Numbered from the stretch's first letter, positions 6,543-16,122 are shown. The stretch: 45,559 nucleotides of DNA from a bacterium (GCA_021372535.1 JAJFUH010000176.1:1-45559); one strand, 5' to 3'. Numbers and translations are program-made. Notes: a model not told the origin generated them from the sequence alone.

Positions 6543-8144
6543 ATGGTTCTTTCGCCTGTTGACTGGATTACCATTATTGCATATTTCACAGTCGTTTTTG
6601 CAGTGGGATTCCATTTCTCGCGAAAAGAGCGTGATTCGCAGCAGTATTTTCTCGCGGGCCGTAATGTGGGATGGTTTGCAGTCGGCGCATCGATCTTTGC
6701 CACCAACATCGGAAGCGAGCACTTCATCGGCCTTGCCGGTTCGGGCGCGGACAGCGGTCTTGCGGTGGGGGCATATGAAATATCAGCGGTTTACTGTATT
6801 CTCATCCTCGGCTGGGTCTTTCTCCCCTACTATCTTAAAAGCAAAGTATTTACCATGCCGGAATACCTGGAACGGAGGTTTAATCCCGGATGCAGGTGGT
6901 TCCTGACAGGTATTTCACTGTTTGCCTATGTTTTTACCAAGATTTCGGTTTCGCTTTTTGCCGGTGCAATTCTTATCGAAGCGGTCGTGGGCTGGCCGCC
7001 GCTTGTTTCCGCAATACTCCTCGTCGTTGCAACCGGAGTATATACCATCGCAGGCGGGTTGTCGGCGGTGATCTATACCGATATGATCCAGGCCTTCATT
7101 CTCATCGGCGGCTCGATTGTGCTCACACTCATCGGTCTGGACAAGGTTGGCGGTTTCACCGGCTTACGGGCGGGTCTGCCCCCGGATTTTTTCCATATGA
7201 TCAAACCCATGAACCATATGGTGTACCCGTGGACCGGGACAATAATCGGTATAATCATTCTGGGAATATGGTACTGGTGTACGGATCAGGTCATCGTACA
7301 ACGGGCTCTCGGGGCGAAAAACCTGACACACTCACGGGGAAGCGCCCTTTTCGCGGCATTTCTCAAGATATTTCCCCTGTTTATTCTGGTACTTCCCGGT
7401 CTCATCGCCAGGGTTTTATGGACCGGGGAAATCGCCGCCAATCCCGACAGAGCGTATCCTCTTATTGTTACACGCCTGATGCCTTCGGGCTTGACCGGGC
7501 TCATGATTGCCGCATTGCTTGCAGCGCTCATGTCATCGCTCAGCGCGGTGTTTAATTCCTGCTCGACACTCATAACCATGGATGTTTACCGTAAAATGAA
7601 ACCCGAAGCCTCCGAAAAGAAACTCGTATCCGTGGGGCGATGGGTCACTGCGGGCATAGTACTCATTTCCATACTCTGGATTCCGATGATACGGTTTTTA
7701 TCGAACCAGATATACCAGTATCTCCAGAGTATCCAGGCCTATATCGGCGCGCCGATCACCGCCGTGTTCCTTACCGGAATCATATGGAAGCGCGCCACTG
7801 GAAAGGCCGCAATCATCACTCTGGTGACCGGAGGTTTCCTTGGCCTCCTCCGTTTTCTCACTGATATCCTGTCGAAGATAGGATATACCGATCTCGGTCC
7901 GTTAAACATGCTGACCGGATACGCATTTCTGAATTTCAGCGTTCTTTTGTTTATATTCTGTACAGGATGCATGATAGTGCTCTCGCTCATGACACGCGAA
8001 CCCAGACCGGCCGGGCTCGAAGACCTCACCTTCTCCCATAAAACCATGTCGCTCGGTGTCAGCAAAGTGTGGGTCTGGGTCCATATCATGCTTTCAATTC
8101 TTGTGGGAGGTATTGCGTTAACGATCTGGACGCATTTTGCCTGA
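6543..8144 (+). CDS. SGLT-like sodium/solute symporter (SSS family)
   Basis: 533 residues with about 13-14 hydrophobic helices. The second-helix region reads ASIFATNIGSEHFIGLAGSGADSG, close to the sodium/sugar (SGLT) branch of the SSS family, with NIGSEHFIGLAG as the diagnostic stretch; YTIAGGLSAVIYTDMIQAF and GIWYWCTDQVIVQRAL are further family blocks. Inner-membrane Na+-coupled uptake, most likely of a sugar or sugar acid; the substrate cannot be read from sequence. Monocistronic and divergent from the micropeptide array. Confidence 0.92.
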   Translation: MVLSPVDWITIIAYFTVVFAVGFHFSRKERDSQQYFLAGRNVGWFAVGASIFATNIGSEHFIGLAGSGADSGLAVGAYEISAVYCILILGWVFLPYYLKSKVFTMPEYLERRFNPGCRWFLTGISLFAYVFTKISVSLFAGAILIEAVVGWPPLVSAILLVVATGVYTIAGGLSAVIYTDMIQAFILIGGSIVLTLIGLDKVGGFTGLRAGLPPDFFHMIKPMNHMVYPWTGTIIGIIILGIWYWCTDQVIVQRALGAKNLTHSRGSALFAAFLKIFPLFILVLPGLIARVLWTGEIAANPDRAYPLIVTRLMPSGLTGLMIAALLAALMSSLSAVFNSCSTLITMDVYRKMKPEASEKKLVSVGRWVTAGIVLISILWIPMIRFLSNQIYQYLQSIQAYIGAPITAVFLTGIIWKRATGKAAIITLVTGGFLGLLRFLTDILSKIGYTDLGPLNMLTGYAFLNFSVLLFIFCTGCMIVLSLMTREPRPAGLEDLTFSHKTMSLGVSKVWVWVHIMLSILVGGIALTIWTHFA

Positions 8145-8560
8145 TTGCGGCAATATACGGTTTTTTTAATTCCCCCTCAAACCATACGGTACTTTCCGGC
8201 TCCGAAACTGTTCCGGCAGTCAAGCCATATTATTAACAAAACTTAATAGGCCATGGTATGACGTGGATCATGTGGATCAAGTGAATTCATATTTTTATAA
8301 TTTCATTGAGTTAATGCAGTTGAAAATAATTTCCAATATCAGTATAAATAATATATTATATCTCTTTTTGATCATGTTTCTTCCCACCGGAACAATGCGC
8401 GGCCCGGCACATGTAAAACAAAATTTAAATGAATGAAATGGAATAAAAGAACCAAAAACATGATAGACCGAACACTGCAATCCATATCGATATTCATTGA
8501 CTTTACAATCATAAATTAATAAATTATTCAAGATAAGTTATTTTATTAATCCTCAACCGT
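8145..8560. other. Intergenic region without a recognised gene
   Basis: 416 AT-rich bases. A weak TTGCC/GGCAA hairpin overlaps the symporter stop but lacks an adjoining T tract. A direct repeat GTGGATCA occurs twice within about 11 bases near 8263-8280. No convincing promoter consensus for the following operon was found. Confidence 0.4.
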
Positions 8561-9691
8561 GTGAGAGTATTATTGAAAAATAAAAATCTGTTCTTTTTAT
8601 GGATAGTTGTTTCCCTTCCGCTTCTGACAATGTGTGAGTCAGGTAATGATAAAAACATAACGGGAAACTATATCAACAGAAAACCGGGAAAACTGGAAAG
8701 CACTACAGCACAGTTCGATTCTCTTTATACCTATGCAGTCAGTATCGGTGATGCCACATATCTCTTTGCTGGCCGATACGGAAAGGCTTCTGCCTTTGCA
8801 ACTGTAAAATTTCCCCAACCCACATCATCGCTCCTCGATAGTCTGGAAAAAGCAACCTTAAAAATGAATGTCGGTTCAGTATGGAAAGACGGTACTGCCG
8901 CATTCGCACTCTATGAAACCATATCCGACTGGTCAGACAGCGTTCGTCTTGACCGTGATAAATTTCTTTCAGGACTTCAATCACCGGTATCCATATTCGC
9001 CGATACCGCTTCAAGTATCGGTTCGCTCGATTTCGAGCTCCCCCCAGAAGTAATAAACTCCATAAGGACATGGAATTTGAACGGATCGTTCCTTGTTACC
9101 AGCACCGGCGATGGAAACACCATGGTCAATCTGACCTCATGGAATTCCAGTTATAAACCATATATTGAATTCCTTGTCCGCAAGGCAGGAGGAGCGATCG
9201 ATACTACAAAAACCTCCTGTATCCTTACAAACTATGGCTTTGATACGGGATTTGATCCCGGCTCTTCGAATCGTATGAACATAGTATCCGATGCTGATGC
9301 CCGGGCGTTTGTCTTCAAGTATTCTCTTCCCGAATCCCTCTCTCCGGCCATGGTAATAAATGGCTGCACAGCGCGAATCAACATCATTGACACTCTCATA
9401 CCAACTTCGGACGGCATGAAGATCGGCTTTTATCTACTCACTGCTCAGGTAGGGTTATTCACCAGTGCCACCTACGACAGCGAATCCAGCATTGAGGAGA
9501 CTATAACCGAAGGGCAAACATATCTGGACATAGATATATCAAGCTTCATGAATGCGTGGCATAAAACAGGTGCATCAAATTATGGTATTCTGGTCAAGCC
9601 GTTAACGACCAGTACATATCTTAATCAGGTTATATTGGCACCGGAAGATTCCGTTACCATTTCTTATACGACCTATCCGGAGGTTGAGTGA
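8561..9691 (+). CDS. DNRLRE-type secreted lipoprotein
   Basis: 376 residues. A hydrophobic signal ends LPLLTMCESG, so Cys may be lipidated although Met at -1 is unusual for a lipobox. The body resembles DNRLRE repeats: a strand-rich domain with ATLKMNV..., DWSDSVRLDRDKF, SFLVTSTGDGNTMVNLTSWN and SYKPYIEFLVR, then a second similar half ending YGILVKPLTTSTYLNQVIL. Two starts are possible: GTG at 8561 (no ribosome site) or TTG at 8573 (GAGAG 5 nt upstream). The longer is given; the TTG would yield a tidier signal peptide. First gene of the envelope operon running to nadD; its stop overlaps the next gene's leader. Confidence 0.7.
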   Translation: MRVLLKNKNLFFLWIVVSLPLLTMCESGNDKNITGNYINRKPGKLESTTAQFDSLYTYAVSIGDATYLFAGRYGKASAFATVKFPQPTSSLLDSLEKATLKMNVGSVWKDGTAAFALYETISDWSDSVRLDRDKFLSGLQSPVSIFADTASSIGSLDFELPPEVINSIRTWNLNGSFLVTSTGDGNTMVNLTSWNSSYKPYIEFLVRKAGGAIDTTKTSCILTNYGFDTGFDPGSSNRMNIVSDADARAFVFKYSLPESLSPAMVINGCTARINIIDTLIPTSDGMKIGFYLLTAQVGLFTSATYDSESSIEETITEGQTYLDIDISSFMNAWHKTGASNYGILVKPLTTSTYLNQVILAPEDSVTISYTTYPEVE

Positions 9692-9693
9692 TT

Positions 9694-10890
9694 ATGAAGC
9701 ATGGTGTGATGATTACAGCTTTTTTGATGTGCTTCATATATATCCTTCCCGAGGGCAGGTGCGGATCGCTTTACTCGGCGAACGGTCTCGGTATTGTGCT
9801 CCCCGATGATGTCGGCAGGGCGAAGGCGCTCGGCGGCGCGGGTATTGCCGTTGGAGATGGTATAAACATGATGCGGGGAAATCCAGCGCTTCTGGCCAGC
9901 TTCTCGAGCCCATCATATGGATTTTCAGCAGTTTATGACAACGCTAAAACCTTTACGGGCGGCACGGAGCGGCCTGTTTACGCCAAAACGAATTTCAACC
10001 TTCTGAAGTTCGTGCTCCCTATCCGGAAAGGAATCGTCATAGGATGGGGACTATCGCCATTTTCACGTACCGATGCGATTATAACGCTGCCAAAGGAACC
10101 GGATTCACAATATCAGGACGAAATGAAAACAAGAGGCGGAATCAATATATCTACCATCGGAATTGCCGGTACCGTTAAAAACAGGGTAAGCTTCGGTGTG
10201 GCGTTGAACTATCACTTCGGTACGATCGAAGAAGACTGGAAACGGACGTTCCCGGCTGATTCGGGTTTAAATACTGCAACGGATTACCTCAAGAAAAAAT
10301 ACAAAGGATACAGCACAACATTCGGCATTCTGGTAAATCCCTATAAAACCACATACATTGGTATTGGTTATACAACTCAGACCGATCTTACAATGAACGC
10401 CGTGCTGCATCCGGGAGATTCGCTTGATCCGGAAGTCCCTATTCTGACGAAAAAAACTCGGATTCCCTCCATTTTTCGAATGGGTGTGTCATCTCTTGTA
10501 GGTACCCATCTTATGGCAACATTTGATTATTCATATGAAAAATGGGAAAATGCTGCAAAAACCGAAAAAGAAAAAGAAATGTACAATGACTCGATTCGTT
10601 TCGGAGGTGGCGTACGGTATAAACCCTCGAATAAATTCAATGCGCCCTACTATCTGACTGTGCCCGTTTCAGCCGGTTTCAGATACGGAACCCTGTATTA
10701 TAAAAGTTATCCGGAAATCGATACTGTTACAGAAAAAGCGCTGACATTCGGATTGGAATTTCCACTAAAGAAAAATATCGGGAAACTGATCAGTTCTTTT
10801 GAATACGGTGTCCGGGGGGACAAAGATAAGAACGGTTGGGATGAGACATTTTACAGCTTCAGCCTTTCCCTTATTGGTAAAATCAAATAG
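9694..10890 (+). CDS. Outer-membrane beta-barrel, PorV/FadL-like
   Basis: 398 residues with a signal peptide ending near GRCGSLYS. The N-terminus of the mature protein (ARAKALGGAGIAVGDGINMMRGNPALL, in part) is the hallmark of the OmpP1/FadL/PorV group, followed by alternating amphipathic strands and an aromatic C-terminal strand (FYSFSLSLIGKIK). Probably a 14-strand outer-membrane channel or secretion-associated barrel. ATG 9694 is chosen: GGAGG (9679-9683) is 10 nt away, whereas the GTG at 9688 is only 4 nt away. Follows the lipoprotein gene with a short overlap of its leader, implying co-transcription. Confidence 0.8.
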   Translation: MKHGVMITAFLMCFIYILPEGRCGSLYSANGLGIVLPDDVGRAKALGGAGIAVGDGINMMRGNPALLASFSSPSYGFSAVYDNAKTFTGGTERPVYAKTNFNLLKFVLPIRKGIVIGWGLSPFSRTDAIITLPKEPDSQYQDEMKTRGGINISTIGIAGTVKNRVSFGVALNYHFGTIEEDWKRTFPADSGLNTATDYLKKKYKGYSTTFGILVNPYKTTYIGIGYTTQTDLTMNAVLHPGDSLDPEVPILTKKTRIPSIFRMGVSSLVGTHLMATFDYSYEKWENAAKTEKEKEMYNDSIRFGGGVRYKPSNKFNAPYYLTVPVSAGFRYGTLYYKSYPEIDTVTEKALTFGLEFPLKKNIGKLISSFEYGVRGDKDKNGWDETFYSFSLSLIGKIK

Positions 10891-10898
10891 GGGGAATG

Positions 10899-11930
10899 AT
10901 GTTCCGGCTGACCTTTGTGTTGGTTTTTTTACTGCTCACCCTTCCCTATTCCGTTCATGCAAGCGATTCGAGTTATATCACTTCCGGAACAATCCGGGCG
11001 CGGGCGCTTGCGATGGGAAGTGCCTATTTTTCGGTAGAAGACGATTTCTCGTCCGGTCTGTACAATCCGGGAACTTTCAGGGTCAATGCAACCAGGGCCG
11101 AACGACCGTTCAGATTGTTTTTTAATCCTGTTCTTATCGGAACAGGTTTGTATGATTTATCCGAGTATGACCTTGATTTTAAAAAGGATGACGAGCTCAC
11201 CACGGAAGAGATGTTGTTGACGGCGGCGACTATGCTGAAAGGGGCTGTTTATTCAACTCCGTTTTTAGACATGGGTGTTGCTCTTTGGGAGGAAGTAATA
11301 ACTACCGAAGCGGATGGAGCGGCAAACAGGCATTTTTTCTCGATCGAAAATCTTGCGAAAAATTCATTCCATTCCGCTTTCATGAATATAAAAATTGCAT
11401 CCTCTGTCTCTATCGGTGTTGCGGGAACCCTCTATAACCAGAGAGAAAACGGAAAATATAAATTCATGAGCGGACATACATTCGGTGTCATGCTCAATCC
11501 AAATCCGAAATTAAAAGTGGGTATAACATACAATTTTTTTCCGGAAGACTTTTACGGAGCGCGATTCGGACTCGAAAGTCTGGAAAATGAAACCGTAACA
11601 GGAGGGATTTCATATTATCCGGATAAAAATACAGTATTGTCGATAGATTTGAGAAACCTTAATAAGGAGGATAAAAGCACATCCCGTGAGATTCACGCTG
11701 GTTTTGAAAAGCAGTTTGCAGGTATCTTGGCCCTGCGCGCAGGTTATTATCGCAAAAAAACAACGCAAAATGACGTGCTTTCGTTTGGAGTCGGCCTGTT
11801 ACCAAAGTGGGAAAAAATCAGCAAATTCGCGACATCATCCAGAAACGACAGATTATCATACACTGTCATTTTCGAGGAGGATGGTTTTAAAAGAAGCTGG
11901 CATGTGTTTTCATTGTTACTTCGGTACTAA
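10899..11930 (+). CDS. Outer-membrane beta-barrel, PorV-like paralogue
   Basis: 343 residues; signal peptide ending VHASDSS. The mature N-terminus (TIRARALAMGSAYFSVEDDF, then YNPG) matches the same family as the preceding gene, and the C-terminus ends in an aromatic strand (HVFSLLLRY). Two ATGs are adjacent (10896 and 10899); the second has better spacing from GGGGG (10890-10894). Lies 8 nt after its paralogue, so the two are co-expressed. Role may be a fatty-acid-type porin or a shuttle protein of a secretion system; no secretion-system partner is in view. Confidence 0.75.
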   Translation: MFRLTFVLVFLLLTLPYSVHASDSSYITSGTIRARALAMGSAYFSVEDDFSSGLYNPGTFRVNATRAERPFRLFFNPVLIGTGLYDLSEYDLDFKKDDELTTEEMLLTAATMLKGAVYSTPFLDMGVALWEEVITTEADGAANRHFFSIENLAKNSFHSAFMNIKIASSVSIGVAGTLYNQRENGKYKFMSGHTFGVMLNPNPKLKVGITYNFFPEDFYGARFGLESLENETVTGGISYYPDKNTVLSIDLRNLNKEDKSTSREIHAGFEKQFAGILALRAGYYRKKTTQNDVLSFGVGLLPKWEKISKFATSSRNDRLSYTVIFEEDGFKRSWHVFSLLLRY

Positions 11931-11948
11931 TGTAAGGGAGGAATCGCC

Positions 11949-12710
11949 ATGAATACGTTGTGGAAATTATCAATACCTTTACTTATAGTATCCTTGGGTT
12001 CAGGCTGCGGAGCACCTGCAAAAAAAGTGACTCAACTTGATGAATCCGTTCAAAAACAGCAGAAAAACCTGAAGGATGCCGTTGAACAGGTTGATCGCAA
12101 TGCATCGGAAATTCGTAACACTACCATAGCGCTGGAGGATATTCAGAAACGATTGACCGAGATTGAAAACAAACTCAATTCTTCGGCGACTTCTGAAAAT
12201 ACCCAGGTACAGGAAATGAAGGAAAATCTTGCATTCCTGAACGATCAGGTGCTCCGGATCGATAATTCCCTGAGAACCAGCAGGCCGGCGACCACTCCGA
12301 AACCCAAGGCGCCGTCAGCCTTCAAGCCCGGCGGTTTTCAGGTAACTCAGGCATATGAGGCTGCCCGTACGGAATATGAAGCCCGCCGATACGAGTCGGC
12401 AATAAGCGGTTTCAACGAAGTGCTGACTGTAACGCCTAACAGTAATCTTGCCGATAATGCGCAGTACTGGATCGGTGAATGCTACTATTCCATCGGGAAT
12501 TTTGAAAAAGCACTCGACGCTTTCACCAAGGTTTTCAATTATCCCGAAAGCAACAAGCTTCCCGATGCACATTACAAGGTTGCAAAGACATATCTCAAAC
12601 TGGGCAAAACCGATGCCGCCAAGGAAGAGTACAAGACTGTCATCCAGAATTATCCCGGTACGAATGCGGCTGAATACGCCCGGTCGGAACTGACCAAACT
12701 GGGAGAATAA
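11949..12710 (+). CDS. cpoB: CpoB/YbgF-like TPR lipoprotein
   Basis: 253 residues. Lipobox LGSGC at the end of the signal peptide, then a long coiled coil (roughly residues 30-110, heptads such as LEDIQKRLTEIENKLNSS), a Pro/Lys linker, and a C-terminal domain of three TPR-like units (AYEAARTEYEARRYESAISG, AQYWIGECYYSIGNFEKALD, AHYKVAKTYLKLGKTDAAKE). This is the CpoB/YbgF architecture, which in E. coli links Tol-Pal and peptidoglycan synthesis. Here a lipoprotein instead of a soluble periplasmic form. GGGAGG lies 9 nt upstream. No tol or pal genes are next to it; bamD follows two genes on. Confidence 0.8.
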   Translation: MNTLWKLSIPLLIVSLGSGCGAPAKKVTQLDESVQKQQKNLKDAVEQVDRNASEIRNTTIALEDIQKRLTEIENKLNSSATSENTQVQEMKENLAFLNDQVLRIDNSLRTSRPATTPKPKAPSAFKPGGFQVTQAYEAARTEYEARRYESAISGFNEVLTVTPNSNLADNAQYWIGECYYSIGNFEKALDAFTKVFNYPESNKLPDAHYKVAKTYLKLGKTDAAKEEYKTVIQNYPGTNAAEYARSELTKLGE

Positions 12711-13336
12711 TGAGTGTTTTATCATGCCGTAACGGCTGGTTTATTATAGTTGTTATAACGATGACGATACTCTGTGCGGGTTGCGGTGTTACGAAACTTC
12801 ACGGTTCTGACCGTGAAAGCCAGATACCGCCGTCAAACAGGCAGGTTGCGGAAACTGTTCTTGAATATGCATTGAATGATCTCGATATTCCTCCCGGCGG
12901 AGGAAAGGAAGTACGCTGTACGGTCGAAGGAACGGGGGAACCGGCCGAGATGGCGCAAGTTATGGCGCCTGAATTTCTTCTCAACCGCGGATTCCGGTTA
13001 TCGAGCAGAAGCGAGACAGAAGCTGAAATACAAATCAGCGTGGATACGCTCTATATACACCTTTCTGTCGGGAAATCAGCACAGGGCGGAAAGCGGGTTT
13101 CACGTTCCGCTGAAGCGCGTGTCAGTGCTGTATTCTTTGAAAGTGACGGCACGCGGAAGGTTTTTAACGGTAGGGGGATTTTGCCGGACAGTTTCGGGGT
13201 ATCGATGCTTAAAACTGTCGGCAATGATGAATCATATGTAATTCAAAGTAACCATATAGTCAGTATCTTAAAACCGGTTGTTTTTGGTTGCGCAATAACG
13301 ACTTTGGCATGGATTCTGTATTCATATCGGGGGTAG
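12710..13336 (+). CDS. Lipoprotein of unknown function
   Basis: 208 residues. Signal with lipobox LCAGC near residue 24, a soluble domain of mixed alpha/beta pattern (QVAETVLEYALNDLDIPPGG; AEIQISVDTLYIHL), and a hydrophobic C-terminal segment (VVFGCAITTLAWILYSY) that could be a second membrane anchor, unusual for a lipoprotein. No family recognised. The ATG overlaps the cpoB-like stop (TAATG), so it is translationally coupled and likely acts in the same envelope process. Confidence 0.7.
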   Translation: MSVLSCRNGWFIIVVITMTILCAGCGVTKLHGSDRESQIPPSNRQVAETVLEYALNDLDIPPGGGKEVRCTVEGTGEPAEMAQVMAPEFLLNRGFRLSSRSETEAEIQISVDTLYIHLSVGKSAQGGKRVSRSAEARVSAVFFESDGTRKVFNGRGILPDSFGVSMLKTVGNDESYVIQSNHIVSILKPVVFGCAITTLAWILYSYRG

Positions 13337-13337
13337 T

Positions 13338-14213
13338 GTGATCTCTGGCGTCATACAAACTGATAATCGTGTTTATCGGTTATTTATATTTTTAATGATT
13401 ATAATCATTATGTCCGGTTGTTCAAAACGAGCTCAGAAAGAGGTTCAGGACGATCAGTTCTTTTTCGACCGTGGCATGAAGTATATGCAGAAAAAGAACT
13501 ATGAACTGGCTATCAAGGATTTTCAAACCGTTGTTGACAGGGGTACCTCAGATATTGTCGACAAAGCTCAGTACTGGCTTGGTGAAGCCCATTATAAAAA
13601 TGAGGATTATATCACAGCCGCATATGAATACGAACGTGTTTATATGGATTTCCCGTCAAGCGAACTCGCCGCGGAAGCATGGTTTAAAAAAGGTATGTGC
13701 TATTTCATGGAATCGCCGAAAGCGAACCTTGACCAGGAAAACACAAACCTTGCAATCGATGAGTTCAATCGTTTTATTGAGAATTTTCCCCGCGATCAAC
13801 ATGGGGATGAAGCCCGCAAACATATTGATGAGCTGAAAGAAAAGCTCGCCTTCAAGGATTATAGAAACGCTGAACTGTATAGAAAGATGAAAGCCTACGA
13901 TGCTGCACTCGTATATTATAGCTCAGTCATCAAAGATTATCCACGGTCCATCTGGTCCTACTACAGCAGGTATGGAATCGGTCTCGTTCATATGAAATTG
14001 AAGGAAATTGGACAGAAAAGGCTTAAAAAGCTCAATAAAATGCAGAACGTCGAAAAACGCCTGATCGACGATGCAAATGAAAAGATCACCAAAGAGCATG
14101 ATCTTGCACGAGATTCATTTACCCTCGTGGTAAATTCCGATACGGATACCTCTCTTAAGAAAAAAGCTTCGCAAAAGTTATCCGAACTCGAGCAATCCGG
14201 GGAATCCAAGTGA
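13338..14213 (+). CDS. bamD: Outer-membrane assembly lipoprotein BamD
   Basis: 291 residues. Lipobox IMSGCSK, then TPR repeats typical of BamD/ComL: FFDRGMKYMQKKNYELAIKDF, AQYWLGEAHYKNEDYITAAYEY, AWFKKGMCYF, and the BamD-type insert region ENTNLAIDEFNRFIENFP. Works with BamA in folding outer-membrane barrels. The highly basic C-terminal helix (KLKEIGQKRLKKLNKMQ) is longer than in E. coli. GTG start with GGGGG 4 nt upstream. Overlaps nadD by 4 nt (GTGA). Confidence 0.85.
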   Translation: MISGVIQTDNRVYRLFIFLMIIIIMSGCSKRAQKEVQDDQFFFDRGMKYMQKKNYELAIKDFQTVVDRGTSDIVDKAQYWLGEAHYKNEDYITAAYEYERVYMDFPSSELAAEAWFKKGMCYFMESPKANLDQENTNLAIDEFNRFIENFPRDQHGDEARKHIDELKEKLAFKDYRNAELYRKMKAYDAALVYYSSVIKDYPRSIWSYYSRYGIGLVHMKLKEIGQKRLKKLNKMQNVEKRLIDDANEKITKEHDLARDSFTLVVNSDTDTSLKKKASQKLSELEQSGESK

Positions 14214-14803
14214 AAAGAGTCGGCTTGTTCGGCGGTACATTCGATCCGATACATACCGGTCACCTGATTATCGTTCAGGCAGTCTATGAAAAAACAGGCC
14301 TCGATTCCGTGGTGTTCATACCATCGGCCAATCCTCCTCATAAAGAAGGACCGGATATCATGTTTACCCCCGAAGAACGGTACTCCATGATATCGGCGGC
14401 AATCTGCGGTAATCCTCATTTCGAAGTATCCGATATTGAAATGAAGCGCACCGGTCCCTCCTACACCATCGATACCATCCGTGAATTCAAAGCATCCGGT
14501 AAAACCGATATCGACCTTGCATTTATCGTCGGCAGGGACAATCTCTATGAAATCTCTTCATGGAAAGATCCTCTGTCCATCATCCGGGAATGCAGAATCA
14601 TCGTGGCAGAAAGACCATACCATGACACGAGAGAAATCCCCGGGTGGCTCAGTGATCATATCGAGATTGTCAGCGTACCGCTCGTGGATATCTCCTCGAC
14701 TGTTATCCGCTCCAGAATCCGTGAAGGAAAGAGTATACGATATATGGTTCCTGGCCCGGTTGCAGATGCCATTGAACATAAATTAGGCATGCATGGGATA
14801 TGA
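14210..14803 (+). CDS. nadD: Nicotinate-nucleotide adenylyltransferase
   Basis: 197 residues. Transfers AMP from ATP to nicotinic acid mononucleotide in NAD synthesis. N-terminal nucleotidyltransferase motif GLFGGTFDPIHTGH (residues 5-18), then FIPSANPPHKEG and DIEMKRTGPSYTIDTI, and the C-terminal ISSTVIRSRIREGKSIRYMVP carrying the SSTxIR motif; all catalytic features intact. GTG start overlapping the bamD stop, so translation is coupled to bamD. It is the last gene of the envelope operon. Confidence 0.95.
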   Translation: MKRVGLFGGTFDPIHTGHLIIVQAVYEKTGLDSVVFIPSANPPHKEGPDIMFTPEERYSMISAAICGNPHFEVSDIEMKRTGPSYTIDTIREFKASGKTDIDLAFIVGRDNLYEISSWKDPLSIIRECRIIVAERPYHDTREIPGWLSDHIEIVSVPLVDISSTVIRSRIREGKSIRYMVPGPVADAIEHKLGMHGI

Positions 14804-14818
14804 TTATATCCTTATTTT
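14796..14818 (+). terminator. Possible weak terminator after nadD
   Basis: GGATAT (14796-14801), loop GATT, ATATCC (14806-14811), then TTATTTT. It overlaps the stop codon and the stem is AT-rich, so termination is uncertain. Confidence 0.3.
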
Positions 14819-14967
14819 ATGATTGTTTCGGTATTATTTCTGTGATACCCACATAAATTTTCATTGCGATTTACGATAAGATACCTTAAAATTTATATGT
14901 ATGAAATAGTGTATATTTTATATGCATATCTCTTTTTTATTCATATCTGATCCGGCTGGTAAAAACG

Positions 14968-16122
14968 ATGAGAGAGATCATTGAAGACATTCGGGCAAAG
15001 CTCCGGAGTAATGCGTACAAGAATAGAGAACACATCAGGCTTTCGCTGGTTGTCCGTATTCTAAGCCAATCCGGCTGGGATGTATGGAATCCGTCCGAAG
15101 TCTGTCCGGATTTTATCACCGGCGCCAAATCCGATGAGACGCACGCCGATCTTGCCCTGTTTGCCGCTCCTCCCGTGCCATCGGTTTTCTTTGACATCGT
15201 AGCTCCGGGCTCGGCGGTGACTGATCTGACCCGGTTTGAACGTTTTTTCCAGGATTATCCCAGCGATAATATTCCTCTTTTCTTTATTATTACCGACGGA
15301 AGATACTGGAAATTGTATTTTTCACGAACATCGGAATCATTTCCGGACGCGAGCTTTAAAACACTCGATATGCTCGATGATTCGGCTGACGATCTTGAAT
15401 CTGCTTTTTCGGATTATCTTCAAAAGTCCGCCATTGCTGACGGAAGCGCCTATGAAAAAGTCAGCAACTATCTCCGTCACAACACGATATCCGATGCTGT
15501 CAGAGAGGTTATACCGGCGGCTCGTATCCTCGTCACAGAACCGCCGTTCCCCCGTCTGCCCGAGGCTATCATTCAACTGCTCATTCAAAAGGGACTCGAA
15601 ACAACGGAAAACGATGTTCTCACCATACTTCGGGAGAATGAATCTCCCAAAGTTATGCATGAATCAAAACCTTCTCCGGCAACACAACCAAATCAACCCG
15701 AACCTCCCGAAGCTCCAAAACCTGTATCTCACCCCCCTTATCCCCCTCCGCAGGAGATCAAGGATTCACCGGTAAAGACCGCTAAAATAACCGATTACTC
15801 CTATAAAAAAATCAAGAGTTTTATTTTCCGCGGGCAAACGTACTATCCGAAATCATGGAAGGAAATGCTCATAACGTATTGTGAGATCGTGTATCAGCTC
15901 AATACGAATGATTTTTATAACTGTTTGAAGCTGAAAATCAACGATCAGCGGTGTTTCAGTAAAAACATCAAGGATTTTTTCGGGAAGGCGCCGGTTCAGA
16001 TCGGCGAAAGTGATTTCTATGTCATGACCGATTTGACCGCAAATCATATCGTACTGGTGGTATATAACCTGATGAAACTGTTCGGTTACAAAAAGGAGGA
16101 CATCGAGATTATAATCGAATAA
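14968..16122 (+). CDS. HsdR N-terminal-like (PD-(D/E)xK-fold) protein
   Basis: 384 residues. Residues about 1-170 resemble the type I restriction R-subunit N-terminal domain found in stand-alone proteins: EHIRLSLVVRILSQSGWDVWNP, then DFITGAKSDETHADLALFA, VFFDIVAPG and PLFFIITDGRYWKLYF. The E-x-K position reads FDIVAPG, so nuclease activity is doubtful. A proline-rich linker (about residues 230-265) leads to a C-terminal domain (SYKKIKSFIFRGQTYYPKSW ... GYKKEDIEI) that I do not recognise. No helicase, HsdM or HsdS partner is nearby. No clear ribosome site; start taken at the first ATG of the homologous region. Confidence 0.65.
   Translation: MREIIEDIRAKLRSNAYKNREHIRLSLVVRILSQSGWDVWNPSEVCPDFITGAKSDETHADLALFAAPPVPSVFFDIVAPGSAVTDLTRFERFFQDYPSDNIPLFFIITDGRYWKLYFSRTSESFPDASFKTLDMLDDSADDLESAFSDYLQKSAIADGSAYEKVSNYLRHNTISDAVREVIPAARILVTEPPFPRLPEAIIQLLIQKGLETTENDVLTILRENESPKVMHESKPSPATQPNQPEPPEAPKPVSHPPYPPPQEIKDSPVKTAKITDYSYKKIKSFIFRGQTYYPKSWKEMLITYCEIVYQLNTNDFYNCLKLKINDQRCFSKNIKDFFGKAPVQIGESDFYVMTDLTANHIVLVVYNLMKLFGYKKEDIEIIIE

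Noticed and set aside
8295-8531. 78-codon minus-strand frame in the gap before the envelope operon
   Set aside because: No ribosome site, low-complexity AT-rich sequence, no recognisable pattern.
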